Shown here piece by piece: positions 54,855 through 64,000 of a DNA stretch of 64,000 bases. The stretch comes from Chachezhania sediminis. GTDB taxonomy: Bacteria; Pseudomonadota; Alphaproteobacteria; Rhodobacterales; Rhodobacteraceae. Where the stretch lies: contig NZ_VOPH01000003.1 of NCBI RefSeq assembly GCF_009765275.1, positions 742,299-806,298 on the forward strand. Reading direction: 5' to 3'. The notes under the pieces were generated by a model. The model was not told where the DNA came from. It worked only from the letters and a program-made list of their open reading frames with translations, and did no database searches. Positions within the stretch are counted from its first letter, which is position 1. The number at the start of each line of letters is the position of its first letter. Made by a program: the position numbers and the translations under genes.

Positions 54855-56984
54855 ATGTCCGACCCCAAAGCCGAATGGCGCGCCATTGCAGCGTCCGAGC
54901 TGCGCGGCAAGACCCCGGAAGACCTGACCTGGAAAACGCTCGAAGGCATCGACGTCCAGCCGCTCTATACCGCGGAAGACACTGAAGGCCTGCCGCATCT
55001 GGGTACGATCCCTGGTGCCGCGCCCTATACCCGCGGCGTGAAGGCCACGATGTATGCTGGCCGTCCCTGGACGATCCGTCAATATGCGGGCTTTTCCACG
55101 GCCGAGGAATCGAACGCCTTCTACCGCCGGAACCTGGCCGCCGGTCAGCAGGGCGTGTCGGTGGCCTTCGACCTGGCCACCCACCGCGGCTATGACAGCG
55201 ATCACCCCCGGGTCGAAGGCGATGTCGGCAAGGCGGGTGTCGCCATCGACAGCGTCGAGGACATGAAGATCCTGTTCGACGGCATCCCGCTCGACAAGGT
55301 CTCGGTCTCGATGACAATGAACGGGGCAGTGATCCCGGTGCTGGCGAACTTCATTGTCGCGGGCGAAGAGCAGGGCCACGACAAGTCGGTTCTGGCGGGC
55401 ACGATCCAGAACGACATCCTGAAGGAGTTCATGGTCCGCAACACCTATATCTATCCGCCCGAGCCTTCGATGCGGATCATCGCAGACATCATCGAGTACA
55501 CGGCGAACGAGATGCCGAAGTTCAACTCGATCTCGATTTCCGGCTACCACATGCAGGAAGCCGGCGCGAACCTGGTGCAGGAACTGGCCTATACGCTGGC
55601 CGACGGTCGGGAATACGTGCGCACGGCGATTGCCGCCGGCATGGATGTCGACAAGTTCGCGGGCCGGCTGTCGTTCTTCTTCTGCATCGGCATGAACTTC
55701 TTCATGGAGGCGGCGAAGCTCCGCGCGGCGCGGTTCCTGTGGCACAAGATCATGTCCGAGTTCGAGCCGAAGAACCCCAAATCCTCGATGTTGCGGACCC
55801 ACTGCCAGACCTCGGGCGTCAGCCTGCAGGAACAGGACCCCTACAACAACGTCATCCGCACGGCCTACGAGGCGATGTCGGCGGTCCTGGGCGGCACACA
55901 GTCGCTGCACACCAACGCGCTGGACGAAGCCATCGCGCTGCCCACCGACTTTTCCGCCCGGATCGCGCGGAACACCCAGCTGGTGCTGCAGGAAGAAACC
56001 GGCGTGACCAAGGTCGTCGATCCGCTGGCGGGCTCCTACTATGTCGAGAAGCTGACGGCGGACCTGGCCGAGGAAGCCTGGAAGCTGATCGAGGAAGTCG
56101 AGGAAATGGGCGGCATGACCAAGGCCGTGGCCTCGGGCATGCCGAAGCTCCGGATCGAGGAAACCGCCGCCATGCGGCAGGCCAATATCGACCGCGGGGA
56201 CGAGGTGATCGTCGGGGTGAACAAGTACCGCAAGGACAAGGAGGACCCGATCGACATCCTGGACGTCGACAACGTGAAGGTCCGCGCCAGCCAGATCGCC
56301 CGGCTGGAAAAACTGCGGGCCGAACGTGACGACGCGGCTTGCACCGCGGCGCTGGAGGAAGTGACACGGCGCGCGACCGAGGGAGGCAATCTTCTGGAAG
56401 CAGCCGTCGAGGCCGCACGGGCCCGGGCAAGCGTTGGAGAGATCAGCATGGCGATGGAGAAGGTGTTCGGCCGCCATCGGGCCGAGGTGAAGACGCTGGC
56501 AGGCGTCTACGGCAAGGCCTACGAGGGCGACGAAGGGTTCGCGCAGATCCAGAAGGACGTCGAAACCTTCGCCGAGGAAGAAGGCCGTCGCCCGCGGATG
56601 CTGGTGGTCAAGATGGGCCAGGACGGTCACGACCGCGGCGCCAAGGTGATCGCCACGGCCTTTGCCGACATCGGCTTCGACGTCGACGTGGGCCCGCTGT
56701 TCCAGACCCCGGCCGAAGCCGCGCAGGACGCCGTCGACAACGACGTCCACATCGTCGGCATCTCGTCCCAGGCGGCAGGCCACAAGACGCTGGCCCCGCA
56801 GTTGGTCGAGGAACTGAAGAAGGCCGGCGCCGAGGACGTGATCGTGATCTGCGGCGGTGTCATCCCGCAGCAGGACTACGACTACCTCTACCAGCATGGC
56901 GTTAAGGCGATCTTCGGCCCCGGGACCAACATCCCCGCCGCCGCGCGCGAGATCATGGACCTGGTCCGCGCCTCCCGCGCCTGA
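54855..56984 (+). CDS. scpA: Methylmalonyl-CoA mutase
   Basis: A 709-residue single-chain mutase. The N-terminal TIM barrel binds the CoA ester ([39 protein letters not shown]), and the C-terminal cobalamin domain has the lower-ligand motif GQDGHDRG (His592). It converts methylmalonyl-CoA to succinyl-CoA, completing propionyl-CoA assimilation with PccAB. AGGAGG precedes the start. No epimerase is present in the window. Confidence 0.96.
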   Translation: MSDPKAEWRAIAASELRGKTPEDLTWKTLEGIDVQPLYTAEDTEGLPHLGTIPGAAPYTRGVKATMYAGRPWTIRQYAGFSTAEESNAFYRRNLAAGQQGVSVAFDLATHRGYDSDHPRVEGDVGKAGVAIDSVEDMKILFDGIPLDKVSVSMTMNGAVIPVLANFIVAGEEQGHDKSVLAGTIQNDILKEFMVRNTYIYPPEPSMRIIADIIEYTANEMPKFNSISISGYHMQEAGANLVQELAYTLADGREYVRTAIAAGMDVDKFAGRLSFFFCIGMNFFMEAAKLRAARFLWHKIMSEFEPKNPKSSMLRTHCQTSGVSLQEQDPYNNVIRTAYEAMSAVLGGTQSLHTNALDEAIALPTDFSARIARNTQLVLQEETGVTKVVDPLAGSYYVEKLTADLAEEAWKLIEEVEEMGGMTKAVASGMPKLRIEETAAMRQANIDRGDEVIVGVNKYRKDKEDPIDILDVDNVKVRASQIARLEKLRAERDDAACTAALEEVTRRATEGGNLLEAAVEAARARASVGEISMAMEKVFGRHRAEVKTLAGVYGKAYEGDEGFAQIQKDVETFAEEEGRRPRMLVVKMGQDGHDRGAKVIATAFADIGFDVDVGPLFQTPAEAAQDAVDNDVHIVGISSQAAGHKTLAPQLVEELKKAGAEDVIVICGGVIPQQDYDYLYQHGVKAIFGPGTNIPAAAREIMDLVRASRA

Positions 56985-57075
56985 CGTGACATCTCCGGAC
57001 CGGCGCCATCCGTGCCGGTCCGGGCCAGGTCCCCCGGGCCACAGCGAACGTTTCCCCGCCGGTCTGCCTCCCGCG

Positions 57076-57140
57076 GAGATATTTGTGGATCAAAGAAGCC
57101 AGGGGCCGCGCTCCGAACTTCTTTGGTCCACAAATACCTC
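57076..57140. terminator. Long palindrome between convergent genes
   Basis: Two 23-bp arms (57076-57098 and 57118-57140) are inverted copies with two mismatches around a 19-base loop. The arms have the core TATTTGTGG...CAAAGAAG. The element lies after scpA and before the converging hypothetical gene, so it can terminate both. Arms of this AT-containing type stand out from the GC-rich surroundings and look like a dispersed repeat. Confidence 0.65.
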
Positions 57141-57198
57141 AGGGGTGCGGGGACAGCGTCCCCGCTCGACATCAGCTGCGATAGATGTCCCCCGGACC

Positions 57199-57594
57199 TT
57201 AAAGATCGGTAGCGGTGTCCGGGTCCAGTGGATGTGGTACGGTCGGCGCCTCGGGTGGTTCTTCCGGCTTCTCCGGCTTGCGGCGGATCAGGATGTCGCC
57301 GTTGGGCAGGATTTCGGGCGTCTCGTAGGCGGCCCAGTCGTCGACCTTGTTCGCCAGTTCCGTCAGCGCGGGGCCCATCTGGTCGACGAAGTCCTGCATC
57401 CGCGGACCCGCTTCCCGCATCAGGTCCTGCAGGCTTTGCAGGGTCGGGGCCGCTTCCTCTCGCAGACCATCGAGGAACAGGCTCAGCCCCTGCTGGATCT
57501 TCGAGGGACCGTCTTCTGCCTCCTGCGCCAGAGCGGGCGGCGCGAGGAACAGCGCAGAGGACAGGGCCAGGGCAAGGCGGACGGGAGGAACCAT
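57199..57594 (-). CDS. Exported helical hypothetical protein
   Basis: A 131-residue protein with a signal peptide (MVPPVRLALALSSALFL, then APPALA-QE), an amphipathic helical middle (LFLDGLREEAAPTLQSLQDL, MQDFVDQMGPALTELANKVD) and a Pro/Glu-rich tail. It is probably periplasmic. No family function is known to me. Confidence 0.68.
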   Translation of the reverse strand: MVPPVRLALALSSALFLAPPALAQEAEDGPSKIQQGLSLFLDGLREEAAPTLQSLQDLMREAGPRMQDFVDQMGPALTELANKVDDWAAYETPEILPNGDILIRRKPEKPEEPPEAPTVPHPLDPDTATDL

Positions 57595-57634
57595 TGTCCA
57601 GAGATAGGTGCCCCGGCCCCATGGCGCAACGATT

Positions 57635-58648
57635 TCAGATCTCCAGGTCGACGGTCACCGGGAAATGGTCCGAGGCCGCAAGCAGCGCCTTGCGCAGGTC
57701 CGGCGTTTCCCAGCATTCGACATCGTCGAACGGGTGCCAGACCCGCCAGCGGGCGCCGGCGGCGACCAGGCGGGGCGACAGCATGACATAGTCCAGCAGT
57801 GCCTGGGAAAACCGGTGTTCATCCTCGATCCGGTAGCGGGCCGTCGTCGGGTGACCGGCGCCGGGTCGTTGCAGGGCCGCATGGGCGTGGGGGTCGTACA
57901 TGTCGCGGCCCATCAGGATCTCGAAGGAGGTGCGGCTGAACAGGCCCTCGAAGGCGAAGAGGCCGGGCCCGTCGTTCAGGTCGCCCATCAGCATGACGCG
58001 TTCGCCTGCCGCCAGGTGGCCGTCGATCCGGGCGCGCAGCCATTGTGCCTGGGCCAGCTGGGTACGGCGGTCGGCGATCATGCGGGCCATGATCTCGTCA
58101 TGGGTCCCCGACCGGTTGGGCGAGAGCGATTTCAGGTGCACCCCGATCAGGCGGACTTCCGTGCCGCCGGCCGTGCGCAGCGCCAGTTCCATCGGTGGCT
58201 TCGAGAAGCGCACCAGATCCTCGCGCCCGTCATTGTCGAGGTCGATCCGGAAGGCGCCATCGAAGCGGGGGGCGTGCGAACTGCCGTCCGGGCCGGCTTC
58301 CTTGCCCCTGGGGTCGTGTTCCGCGCTCAGCCTGTCGGGGTCGTAAAGCAGCGCCAGTTCCTGATGCGTAGGGCTGGGAAAGCCCATCGCCGCCTTGCGG
58401 GTCCTGAGGCCGTAGACCTGGGCGAATTCCTCCAGCGCGCGGACGGTGTTCTGGCGGCGCCCGGTATTCGGCGCCTCGACGATCAGCATGGCGTCGGCGT
58501 CCACCCGGCGCATGACATGGGCCACCGCGTCCGCCTGCTGCATCCGGCTGGAGCCGTCATGGCCCGAAGGCAGGTCGTCCGCTGTCAGGTGATCGCTGTT
58601 GTCGAAGAGATTGGCGAACCATTCGACATTGTAGGTGGCCAGCCGCAT
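57635..58648 (-). CDS. Endonuclease/exonuclease/phosphatase-family protein
   Basis: A 337-residue EEP fold. Motifs: MRLATYNVEWFANLF (Asn), IVEAPN (the metal-binding Glu), VRLIGVHLKSLSP (His), MLMGDLNDGPG (Asp/Asn pair) and SDHFPVTVDL (Asp-His). All catalytic positions are filled. The substrate, DNA, RNA or a phospholipid, is not evident. There is no signal peptide. Six bases separate it from the upstream TerB-DnaJ gene, so they form an operon. Confidence 0.87.
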   Translation of the reverse strand: MRLATYNVEWFANLFDNSDHLTADDLPSGHDGSSRMQQADAVAHVMRRVDADAMLIVEAPNTGRRQNTVRALEEFAQVYGLRTRKAAMGFPSPTHQELALLYDPDRLSAEHDPRGKEAGPDGSSHAPRFDGAFRIDLDNDGREDLVRFSKPPMELALRTAGGTEVRLIGVHLKSLSPNRSGTHDEIMARMIADRRTQLAQAQWLRARIDGHLAAGERVMLMGDLNDGPGLFAFEGLFSRTSFEILMGRDMYDPHAHAALQRPGAGHPTTARYRIEDEHRFSQALLDYVMLSPRLVAAGARWRVWHPFDDVECWETPDLRKALLAASDHFPVTVDLEI

Positions 58649-58654
58649 CGGCGC

Positions 58655-59380
58655 CTAGACCCCGTCGTCCGGGCCGCCGCCGGCCGGGGCTGCGCGTCGC
58701 TGCACAAAGCCGCGGCCGATTTCCTCCCAGGCGCGGTTAATGTCGGCCATGCGCCGTTCCGCCAGCCGGATCGCCTCGGGCGGAACGCCGCGGGCGAACA
58801 TGGCGTCCGGGTGGTTTTCGCGGGCGAGCTGTTGGTAGGCGCGGCGGATGTCTTCCATCGGCGTGTCCAGGCCCACGCCCAGCACGGTGTAGGGATCGGG
58901 TGGCAGGTCGGGGACGAAACGTGCGCGCATGGCGCGGAACTCGGCCTCGGGCAGGCCGAAGATGTTTGCGACCGTATCGAGGAACTCGTCCTCGTCCGGG
59001 TGATAGCTGCCGTCGGCCATGGCGATGTGAAACAGGCCCTCCATCAGGTCCGACAGGGTCTTTGGGTCGTCCTGGAACATGTCGCGGATGCGGCGGGCAT
59101 AGTCTTCGAACCCGGCGACATCGGTGCGGGCCAGGTTGAAGACGCGGGCAGCTCCCCCTTCGTCCTCGGGGGCGATGTGAAAGACCTCGCGGAAGGCCGC
59201 GACCTCGTCCCGTGTCACATGGCCGTCGGCCTTGGCCATCTTGGCGCCAAGGGCGATGACGGCGATGGTGAAGGCGACCGAGCGTTCGGGGGGCGTGCGC
59301 AGTTTGGCGAAGACCTCTGCCAGGCCTTCGCCATGTCTCAGCGCCGCCAGCGCCTGCGAGATCCGGGACCAGAGCGACAT
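58655..59380 (-). CDS. TerB-DnaJ (DjlA-like) protein
   Basis: A 241-residue protein. A TerB-like helical domain (about 30-155, with AKADGHVTRDEVAAF and DGSYHPDEDEF, two acidic metal-binding-like motifs) is followed by a J domain (about 165-230) with the HPD tripeptide in ENHPDAMF. It resembles DjlA but lacks the N-terminal membrane anchor. It should stimulate DnaK. The downstream EEP gene is its operon partner. Confidence 0.85.
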   Translation of the reverse strand: MSLWSRISQALAALRHGEGLAEVFAKLRTPPERSVAFTIAVIALGAKMAKADGHVTRDEVAAFREVFHIAPEDEGGAARVFNLARTDVAGFEDYARRIRDMFQDDPKTLSDLMEGLFHIAMADGSYHPDEDEFLDTVANIFGLPEAEFRAMRARFVPDLPPDPYTVLGVGLDTPMEDIRRAYQQLARENHPDAMFARGVPPEAIRLAERRMADINRAWEEIGRGFVQRRAAPAGGGPDDGV

Positions 59381-59715
59381 GGGACGACCCTATCCGCTGA
59401 CCGCTGCGGTGTCAGGGGCGTCTGCGCGCACTGCGCAAAGATTTTTCTGCATCCGCACAAGGTCCGGCCGCTGGCTGCACTTTTGCCCCGCACCGGGCAG
59501 GCGGCCTGTCTCGGCAAGGCCGGGGCGCGGGCGGAGGCGCTGGCCGTCGAGGCCAGAGGCACCGATCCCGGCGAACAGGATGTCGATGTCCTGCACACGC
59601 GACACAGGAGCCGGCGCATTCATCAGCCGATGGCCTGGATCCCGCCCTTGGGCAGACACGGTCGGATCGACGGAATGCCCTGCCACTGCGGCACCGTCTG
59701 CACCGGACGGGCGGA
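59381..59715. other. Intergenic stretch, no secure gene
   Basis: About 335 bp between the DnaJ-like start and the VOC-family stop. Open frames exist on both strands, including a 75-codon minus-strand frame starting with ATG at about 59617, but none has a recognisable domain or convincing start. It should hold the promoter of the DnaJ-like operon. Confidence 0.5.
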
Positions 59716-60333
59716 TCATGACAGCACCCGAAGGCCCGATGGCGTTTCGAAGGTGGCCTTCAGCGCCGGATCGCCCGGGGCAAAGCCGATGCGGGTGTCG
59801 TGAAGGTGCGGGGCCAGCAGGGCCTGAAGCCTGTCGGCCTCGGGGTGACGGATTTCCAGACTGATCAGCCGGCAGCCCGACGGTGCCAGCCGGTTTGCGG
59901 GATGGTGGTCCCCCTCCCATGCGATCAGCGCGGGGTGCAGGCCGTCGAAGGGCAGGGCGCCCGCGTCCGGCACTGCCATCTGCCAGCGCAGATCGCCGCG
60001 GGTCAGGGCCACGGCCGCGCCAGAGCCGTCCAGCCCGTCGGGCCGCGGGTCCAGCCGGTCCATCGCGCAGATCCAGGTGGTCAGCCGGGCGGGCCCGTCG
60101 AATTCGTCCAGCCCGAACCAGCGGGGCCGGTCCGGCGCGGGTGCCTCCGGGTCTATGGCGATGGCTTCCAGGTACAGGCCGTCCGCCAGCCCCAGCAGCC
60201 GGTTGTGGGTGCCGAAGCGGGGATGCTGCCCGCCCGGCTGCAGGGGCACGCCCAGGCAAGCTTCGACATGGGCGGCGGCCGCGTCCAGCGTGCGGCCGGC
60301 GACAGCGATATGATCGAGGCGAAGGGTGCTCAT
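59716..60333 (-). CDS. VOC/glyoxalase-like protein
   Basis: A 205-residue protein with a glyoxalase_3-type VOC start (LRLDHIAVAGRTLDAAAAHV, LGVPLQPGGQHPRFGT) and a second half with the repeat of the fold. His7 (DHIAV) is the likely metal ligand of the first half. It lacks a known substrate assignment. A single-gene unit. Confidence 0.75.
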   Translation of the reverse strand: MSTLRLDHIAVAGRTLDAAAAHVEACLGVPLQPGGQHPRFGTHNRLLGLADGLYLEAIAIDPEAPAPDRPRWFGLDEFDGPARLTTWICAMDRLDPRPDGLDGSGAAVALTRGDLRWQMAVPDAGALPFDGLHPALIAWEGDHHPANRLAPSGCRLISLEIRHPEADRLQALLAPHLHDTRIGFAPGDPALKATFETPSGLRVLS

Positions 60334-60620
60334 GCGCGGGGTCTCCTGTCCGGGCGATTATCTATCGCCAAGCTCGCCCTTCGCCCAGAGGAACCGCTGC
60401 CGCATGCGCATCTGCCCGCCGAAAGCGCGGCGCGCGTTCAGACCGCAGGCTTGCCCGAAACCCTGCGCAGCCTGCCGCAATGGCTGCTCGGCTCTGCGCG
60501 GAAATCCCGCCCGATTTTCGGAAAAATGGAGAAAATGACGCAGGGGCCTCTCAGCCATGGGAAACGCCATCGACAGTCCCTATCTGTGGGTCTGGATTCC
60601 AGCAACGACCGAGACGCCTC
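60334..60620. other. Intergenic region upstream of nhaA
   Basis: A 287-bp gap between the divergent VOC and nhaA genes. It is less GC-rich near 60500-60560 (ATTTTCGGAAAAATGGAG) and should contain the nhaA promoter. I see no gene and no clear operator. Confidence 0.5.
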
Positions 60621-61823
60621 ATGCTCATGCGCGCCATCGACCGTTTCTTCAGCCACGAGGCTTCGGGCGGTATACTTCTCATGCTGTCCGCCGCTCTGGC
60701 GATGATCGTGGCAAATTCACCGCTCGCCCCATCTTACGACCATTTTCTTCATGCCAAGGTATCCGTCATGGTAGACGGCCAGGGCCTGGAGAAGACTGCG
60801 ATCCACTGGATCAACGACGGTCTGATGGCGATCTTCTTCTTCATGGTTGGCCTAGAACTCAAACGCGAGATGCTAGAAGGCAAGCTCAAGAACCCCCGCG
60901 ACGTGGTCGTGCCGGGGATCGCGGCTGTCGGCGGCATGGCGATGCCGGCCGTCATCTTCGCCTGGTTCAACTGGGGCCAGCCGACCATCGGCGGCTGGGC
61001 GATCCCGGCAGCGACCGACATCGCCTTTGCGCTGGGGATCCTGGCGCTGGTGGGCTCGCGCGCGCCGACGTCGCTGAAGGCGTTCCTGCTGACGCTTGCG
61101 ATCCTGGACGACCTTGGCGCAATCCTGATCATCGCGCTGTTCTACACGGCGGACCTGAAGGTCCATTACCTGCTGCTGGCGCTGCTGCCGCTGGCGGGGA
61201 TGCTGTGGATGAACTTCACCCGCGCCCACCGCATGGGGCCGCTGATCCTGATGGCGGCGATCATGTGGTACTTCGTGCTGAAATCCGGCGTCCATGCCAC
61301 GCTGGCTGGCGTTGTCGCGGCCTTCTGCGTGCCGCTGGTCGACAAGTGGGGCAAGTCCCCGTTGCATTCGCTGGAACACGCGATCTCGCCCTATTCGCTG
61401 TACGTGATCGTGCCGATCTTTGCCTTCGCCAATGCTGGCGTATCGCTGGCCGGGATGCAGGTCAGCGACATCCTGAGCCCAGTGCCCCTGGGCATTGCGC
61501 TGGGCCTGATCCTGGGCAAGCAGCTGGGCGTCTTCGGACTGACCTGGGTGTTGATCAAGCTGGGCCTGGCCAGCCTGCCGAAAGGCGCCGGGTATATGCA
61601 CGTCTACGGCGTGGCCTGCCTGGCCGGTGTCGGCTTCACCATGTCGCTCTTCATCGGCGGGCTGAGCTATACCGATCCTCTGCTGTCAAGCGAGGTGAAG
61701 ATCGGTGTGCTGTGCGGCTCGGTCATCTCGGCCATTCTGGGCTATACGGTGCTGATGATCGCGCCCTCGGCGAAGGACGCGAACGCCGCCGAGGTCGAGG
61801 CCGAGGCCGCCACCGCCCACTAA
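60621..61823 (+). CDS. nhaA: Na+/H+ antiporter NhaA
   Basis: A 400-residue antiporter with 12 spans. The essential acidic residues lie in PAATDIAFALGIL and LAILDDLGAILI (the double Asp of helix V). MGLELKREMLEGKL-type sequence (VGLELKREMLEGKLKNPR) and PIFAFANAGVSL are family features. It exports sodium in exchange for protons, consistent with a marine lifestyle. ATG at 60621 is used, and ATG at 60627 is an equal alternative. Confidence 0.95.
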   Translation: MLMRAIDRFFSHEASGGILLMLSAALAMIVANSPLAPSYDHFLHAKVSVMVDGQGLEKTAIHWINDGLMAIFFFMVGLELKREMLEGKLKNPRDVVVPGIAAVGGMAMPAVIFAWFNWGQPTIGGWAIPAATDIAFALGILALVGSRAPTSLKAFLLTLAILDDLGAILIIALFYTADLKVHYLLLALLPLAGMLWMNFTRAHRMGPLILMAAIMWYFVLKSGVHATLAGVVAAFCVPLVDKWGKSPLHSLEHAISPYSLYVIVPIFAFANAGVSLAGMQVSDILSPVPLGIALGLILGKQLGVFGLTWVLIKLGLASLPKGAGYMHVYGVACLAGVGFTMSLFIGGLSYTDPLLSSEVKIGVLCGSVISAILGYTVLMIAPSAKDANAAEVEAEAATAH

Positions 61824-61867
61824 GGCGCAGGGATCCCGGCCCCGGTCGTCAGACCAGATCAGACCTG

Positions 61868-62353
61868 TCAGATCAGGGCCGAGATCACCGCCCAGACCAA
61901 CGCCAGCACGGTCGAATAGAACGTGCCGGCAAACCCCAGGGACCGCAGCGGCGGGGCCTTGTGGTAGCCCACCCAGAAGATCAGGCGCAGGACGGCAAAA
62001 CCCACCGCCAGCACCAGAACGGCGGCGCCGCCCTGCACGTGGGCGACAAAGGGCCAGACCAGCGCCGCGATCAGCGCCTGTTCCACCGTATTCTGAAGGA
62101 CCCGCCCGTCGATGGCGGCCGCGCTGCCGGGGGCAGGGGGCTGACCGTCGATCAGCTCGGGATCGAAGAACCGCCGCCCGGCGATCCGCCCCACGATGGC
62201 GATCAATACGGCCGCGGGTGACAGAAGCGCCAGCGGCAGGGCCAGGCCCGGCGGCGGCGCAGGCAGGCGGACCAGTTCCGGCAGGGCCAACTGGACCAGG
62301 GCGCAGATCGCCCCCAGTCCCATTCCGGCCGCGATGGTCTTCTGCTTGTCCAT
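61868..62353 (-). CDS. MAPEG-family membrane protein
   Basis: A 161-residue protein with four hydrophobic segments. QNTVEQALIAALVW and FWVGYHKAPPLRSLGFAGTF match the MAPEG family (glutathione or eicosanoid enzymes in eukaryotes; poorly known in bacteria). It lies 16 bp after ppx/gppA in the same operon. Confidence 0.82.
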   Translation of the reverse strand: MDKQKTIAAGMGLGAICALVQLALPELVRLPAPPPGLALPLALLSPAAVLIAIVGRIAGRRFFDPELIDGQPPAPGSAAAIDGRVLQNTVEQALIAALVWPFVAHVQGGAAVLVLAVGFAVLRLIFWVGYHKAPPLRSLGFAGTFYSTVLALVWAVISALI

Positions 62354-62369
62354 GGCGTGTCCCCCGGGC

Positions 62370-63968
62370 CTATTCGTAAAGCGACACCTCGACCGTGGCG
62401 CCAAGCGCATCCGCCAGTGACGACAGCCGCGATTCCGCGACCTCTCCGTACAGTGCGCTGACGGCCCGCGGCATGTGAAGCCCCAGCCGTTTTTGCCCGG
62501 GCGTCCAGTCCAGCGTGGCCATCTGCGCATCGGGCTGCATCCAGAGCATGGCACCGAAACGCATCGCCTTGCCCAGAATTTCGGCCTCTTTCTTGGTCTC
62601 TTCGTCCAGCAGGTCGTAGAGCGCCTCGAACGAGGTGCCTTCGCGGGTCTTGCGATAGCGATACAGCAGCGCCAGCCCCAGGAAGATCCTTTCCCAGTGC
62701 TTCAGCCCGCCCAGATTGGCGCGGGTGGCATATTCGAAACAGACCTCGGCCCGGTAATCGGGATGGGCGCGCCAGGACACGTCGTGCAGCAGGCAGGCGG
62801 CCTTGATCAGCCGGACCTTGGCGGGTTCGGGTTCCGGGAACAGCGGGCTGACGAAACTGTAAAGCGTCTTGCCGAAGCCGGGCAGGCGCGCGTCCTTGGC
62901 TTCCGCGAAGCGGCAGCTTTCGATCAGCGGATCGCGGTCGCGCAGCTTTTGCGGCATCTGTTCGTAAAGCGTCCCCTCGCGGATCCCGTAGCTGGAAATC
63001 GCGATATCCGCCGGGTCGAAGGCCCTGACCAGCCGGGAAAGCACCTCTGACGCCAGCGGCACCAGCGCCATCCGCGAGCCGGAGACGCCCGAGGCCGACC
63101 GCAGGCTTTCGATGTCCTGCGACGCGATCAGGTCGACCGTGGCCTGCACGTCGTCGCCGGTCATGCGGTATTCGTGAAGGACGTGCAGCGGATAGTTCCG
63201 CCGCATCATGTCGATCCGGGCAATGGCCCGCCAGCTGCCGCCGACCAGGAACAGCCGGTCGTGCTGCGGGCCCATGTAGTCGACCATGGTGGTCAGCGTC
63301 TCGTCGATGACCTTTGCCCGTTCCTTGGCACCACCGGCGATGTCGCGCATCTTCAGCGGTCCCAGCGGAGAGGTCATGCGCTTGCCTACGCGGCCATCCC
63401 GGATTTCGGCCAGTTCCATGGACGATCCGCCGATATCGCAGACCAGCCCGTAGGAGCCGGGCCAGCCCAGCAGGACGCCCTGCGCCGACAGCCGGGCTTC
63501 CTCGTCCCCGTTGATGACCCACATCTTCAGGCCGGTCTCGCGCTGGACCTCGTCCCGGAATTCGGGCCCGTCGACGGAATCGCGCACCGCCGCGGTGGCC
63601 ACGACGGTCAGCGAGGCCAGTTCCATGCCCTCCGCCAGAAGCTTGAACCGGCGTAGCGCCGCCAGCGCCCGTTCGCGGCCCAAGGGGTTCAGGCGCCCCG
63701 TCTCGGACTGTCCGGCACCCAGGGCGCACATCACCTTTTCGTTGTAGAAATAGGCGGGCGACCGGGCTGCGCCGTCGAAGACAACCAGCCGGACCGAGTT
63801 CGATCCAACATCGACCACGCCGACCCGGCTGAGCCGCCGTGCGCTGGGATCATCAAAGAGGGGACGGCCGAAAAGCCCCCTGTCTGGCTCTCCGCCGGTG
63901 CCGGTGGCATCTGCGCTGTCAGGGGTGCCCGACGGCGGTTGGCCGGCTTCGCTCCGCGATGTCTCCAT
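62370..63968 (-). CDS. Ppx/GppA exopolyphosphatase
   Basis: A 532-residue phosphatase. The ASKHA-fold phosphate-binding motifs are GVVDVGSNSVRLVVFDG, the catalytic GDEEARLSAQGVL, and CDIGGSSMELAEI. An HD-like C-terminal region follows (LLHDVSWRAHPDYR). It hydrolyses polyphosphate or pppGpp. The N-terminal 45 residues are low complexity and the start may be further in. The upstream gene lies outside the window. Confidence 0.93.
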   Translation of the reverse strand: METSRSEAGQPPSGTPDSADATGTGGEPDRGLFGRPLFDDPSARRLSRVGVVDVGSNSVRLVVFDGAARSPAYFYNEKVMCALGAGQSETGRLNPLGRERALAALRRFKLLAEGMELASLTVVATAAVRDSVDGPEFRDEVQRETGLKMWVINGDEEARLSAQGVLLGWPGSYGLVCDIGGSSMELAEIRDGRVGKRMTSPLGPLKMRDIAGGAKERAKVIDETLTTMVDYMGPQHDRLFLVGGSWRAIARIDMMRRNYPLHVLHEYRMTGDDVQATVDLIASQDIESLRSASGVSGSRMALVPLASEVLSRLVRAFDPADIAISSYGIREGTLYEQMPQKLRDRDPLIESCRFAEAKDARLPGFGKTLYSFVSPLFPEPEPAKVRLIKAACLLHDVSWRAHPDYRAEVCFEYATRANLGGLKHWERIFLGLALLYRYRKTREGTSFEALYDLLDEETKKEAEILGKAMRFGAMLWMQPDAQMATLDWTPGQKRLGLHMPRAVSALYGEVAESRLSSLADALGATVEVSLYE

Positions 63969-64000
63969 GGGTGTTTCCGCCTCGCCATGGTGCCCGGATC

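Noticed and set aside
59390-59617. Possible 75-residue minus-strand gene
   Set aside because: It has no clear ribosome binding site or domain; the frame is open because of the GC-rich composition.
57608-59803. Very long plus-strand open frame opposite the EEP and DnaJ-like genes
   Set aside because: It is the antisense shadow of two well-supported minus-strand genes. Similar shadows opposite pccA, scpA, nhaA, dusA and others were left out for the same reason.

Overview
The window is high-GC DNA from an alphaproteobacterium, most likely a marine-type member of the Rhodobacteraceae (Roseobacter group). Signs of this are the ScfR/PccR-controlled propionyl-CoA carboxylase and methylmalonyl-CoA mutase genes, TRAP transport, a likely FnrL site, and many small Rhodobacteraceae-style hypothetical genes. 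No rRNA, tRNA or CRISPR array was seen.

Region 1 (1-16.4 kb) is a catabolic island. It holds a thiolase-fold protein without the usual Cys (cut by the window edge), two acyl-CoA dehydrogenases in an overlapping pair, a crotonase, a MaoC-type hydratase 2, a beta-hydroxyacid dehydrogenase-like protein, a TRAP transporter, a family III CoA-transferase, an alpha-methylacyl-CoA racemase, a LysR regulator, a large membrane protein, a FadR-type GntR regulator and a third acyl-CoA dehydrogenase. Every promoter gap in the region carries a copy of one 15-bp operator, consensus ATTGGTnnnACCAAT (six sites), so the whole island looks like one GntR regulon. The enzyme set resembles beta-oxidation of alpha-methyl-branched acyl-CoAs, as in steroid or bile-acid side chains. 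The right-hand part (12.5-16.4 kb) is bounded by truncated genes: a GntR stub, a CaiB stub and an aminotransferase tail.

Region 2 (16.4-19.0 kb) is an eroded mobile island at the 5' end of dusA. It contains intact hipBA, a fragment resembling a YhaN-type ATPase, and a tyrosine integrase cut off before its catalytic domain. The first codons of dusA are AT-rich, as expected if the element supplied them.

Region 3 (19-40 kb) is mostly housekeeping and accessory metabolism: dusA, a TauE/SafE permease, a phytanoyl-dioxygenase-like protein, yebC, marC, two SLC13/RCK transporters flanking an FAD dehydrogenase, two EamA permeases, ymdB, a P450 overlapping a membrane alpha/beta-hydrolase, RidA, an HlyD-like pair, an iodotyrosine-deiodinase-like nitroreductase and a GMC oxidoreductase.

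Region 4 (40-57 kb) is the propionyl-CoA locus: scfR, pccB, pccA and the mutase, with the small genes between them. Matching TTTGCAAA-type repeats lie in front of scfR and pccB. A serralysin-like RTX protease and an AT-richer Mrr nuclease are set among them. If region 1 releases propionyl-CoA, region 4 would assimilate it (inference).

Region 5 (57-64 kb) carries a secreted helical protein, an endonuclease/phosphatase-fold protein, a TerB-DnaJ protein, a VOC protein, nhaA, a MAPEG protein and ppx/gppA.
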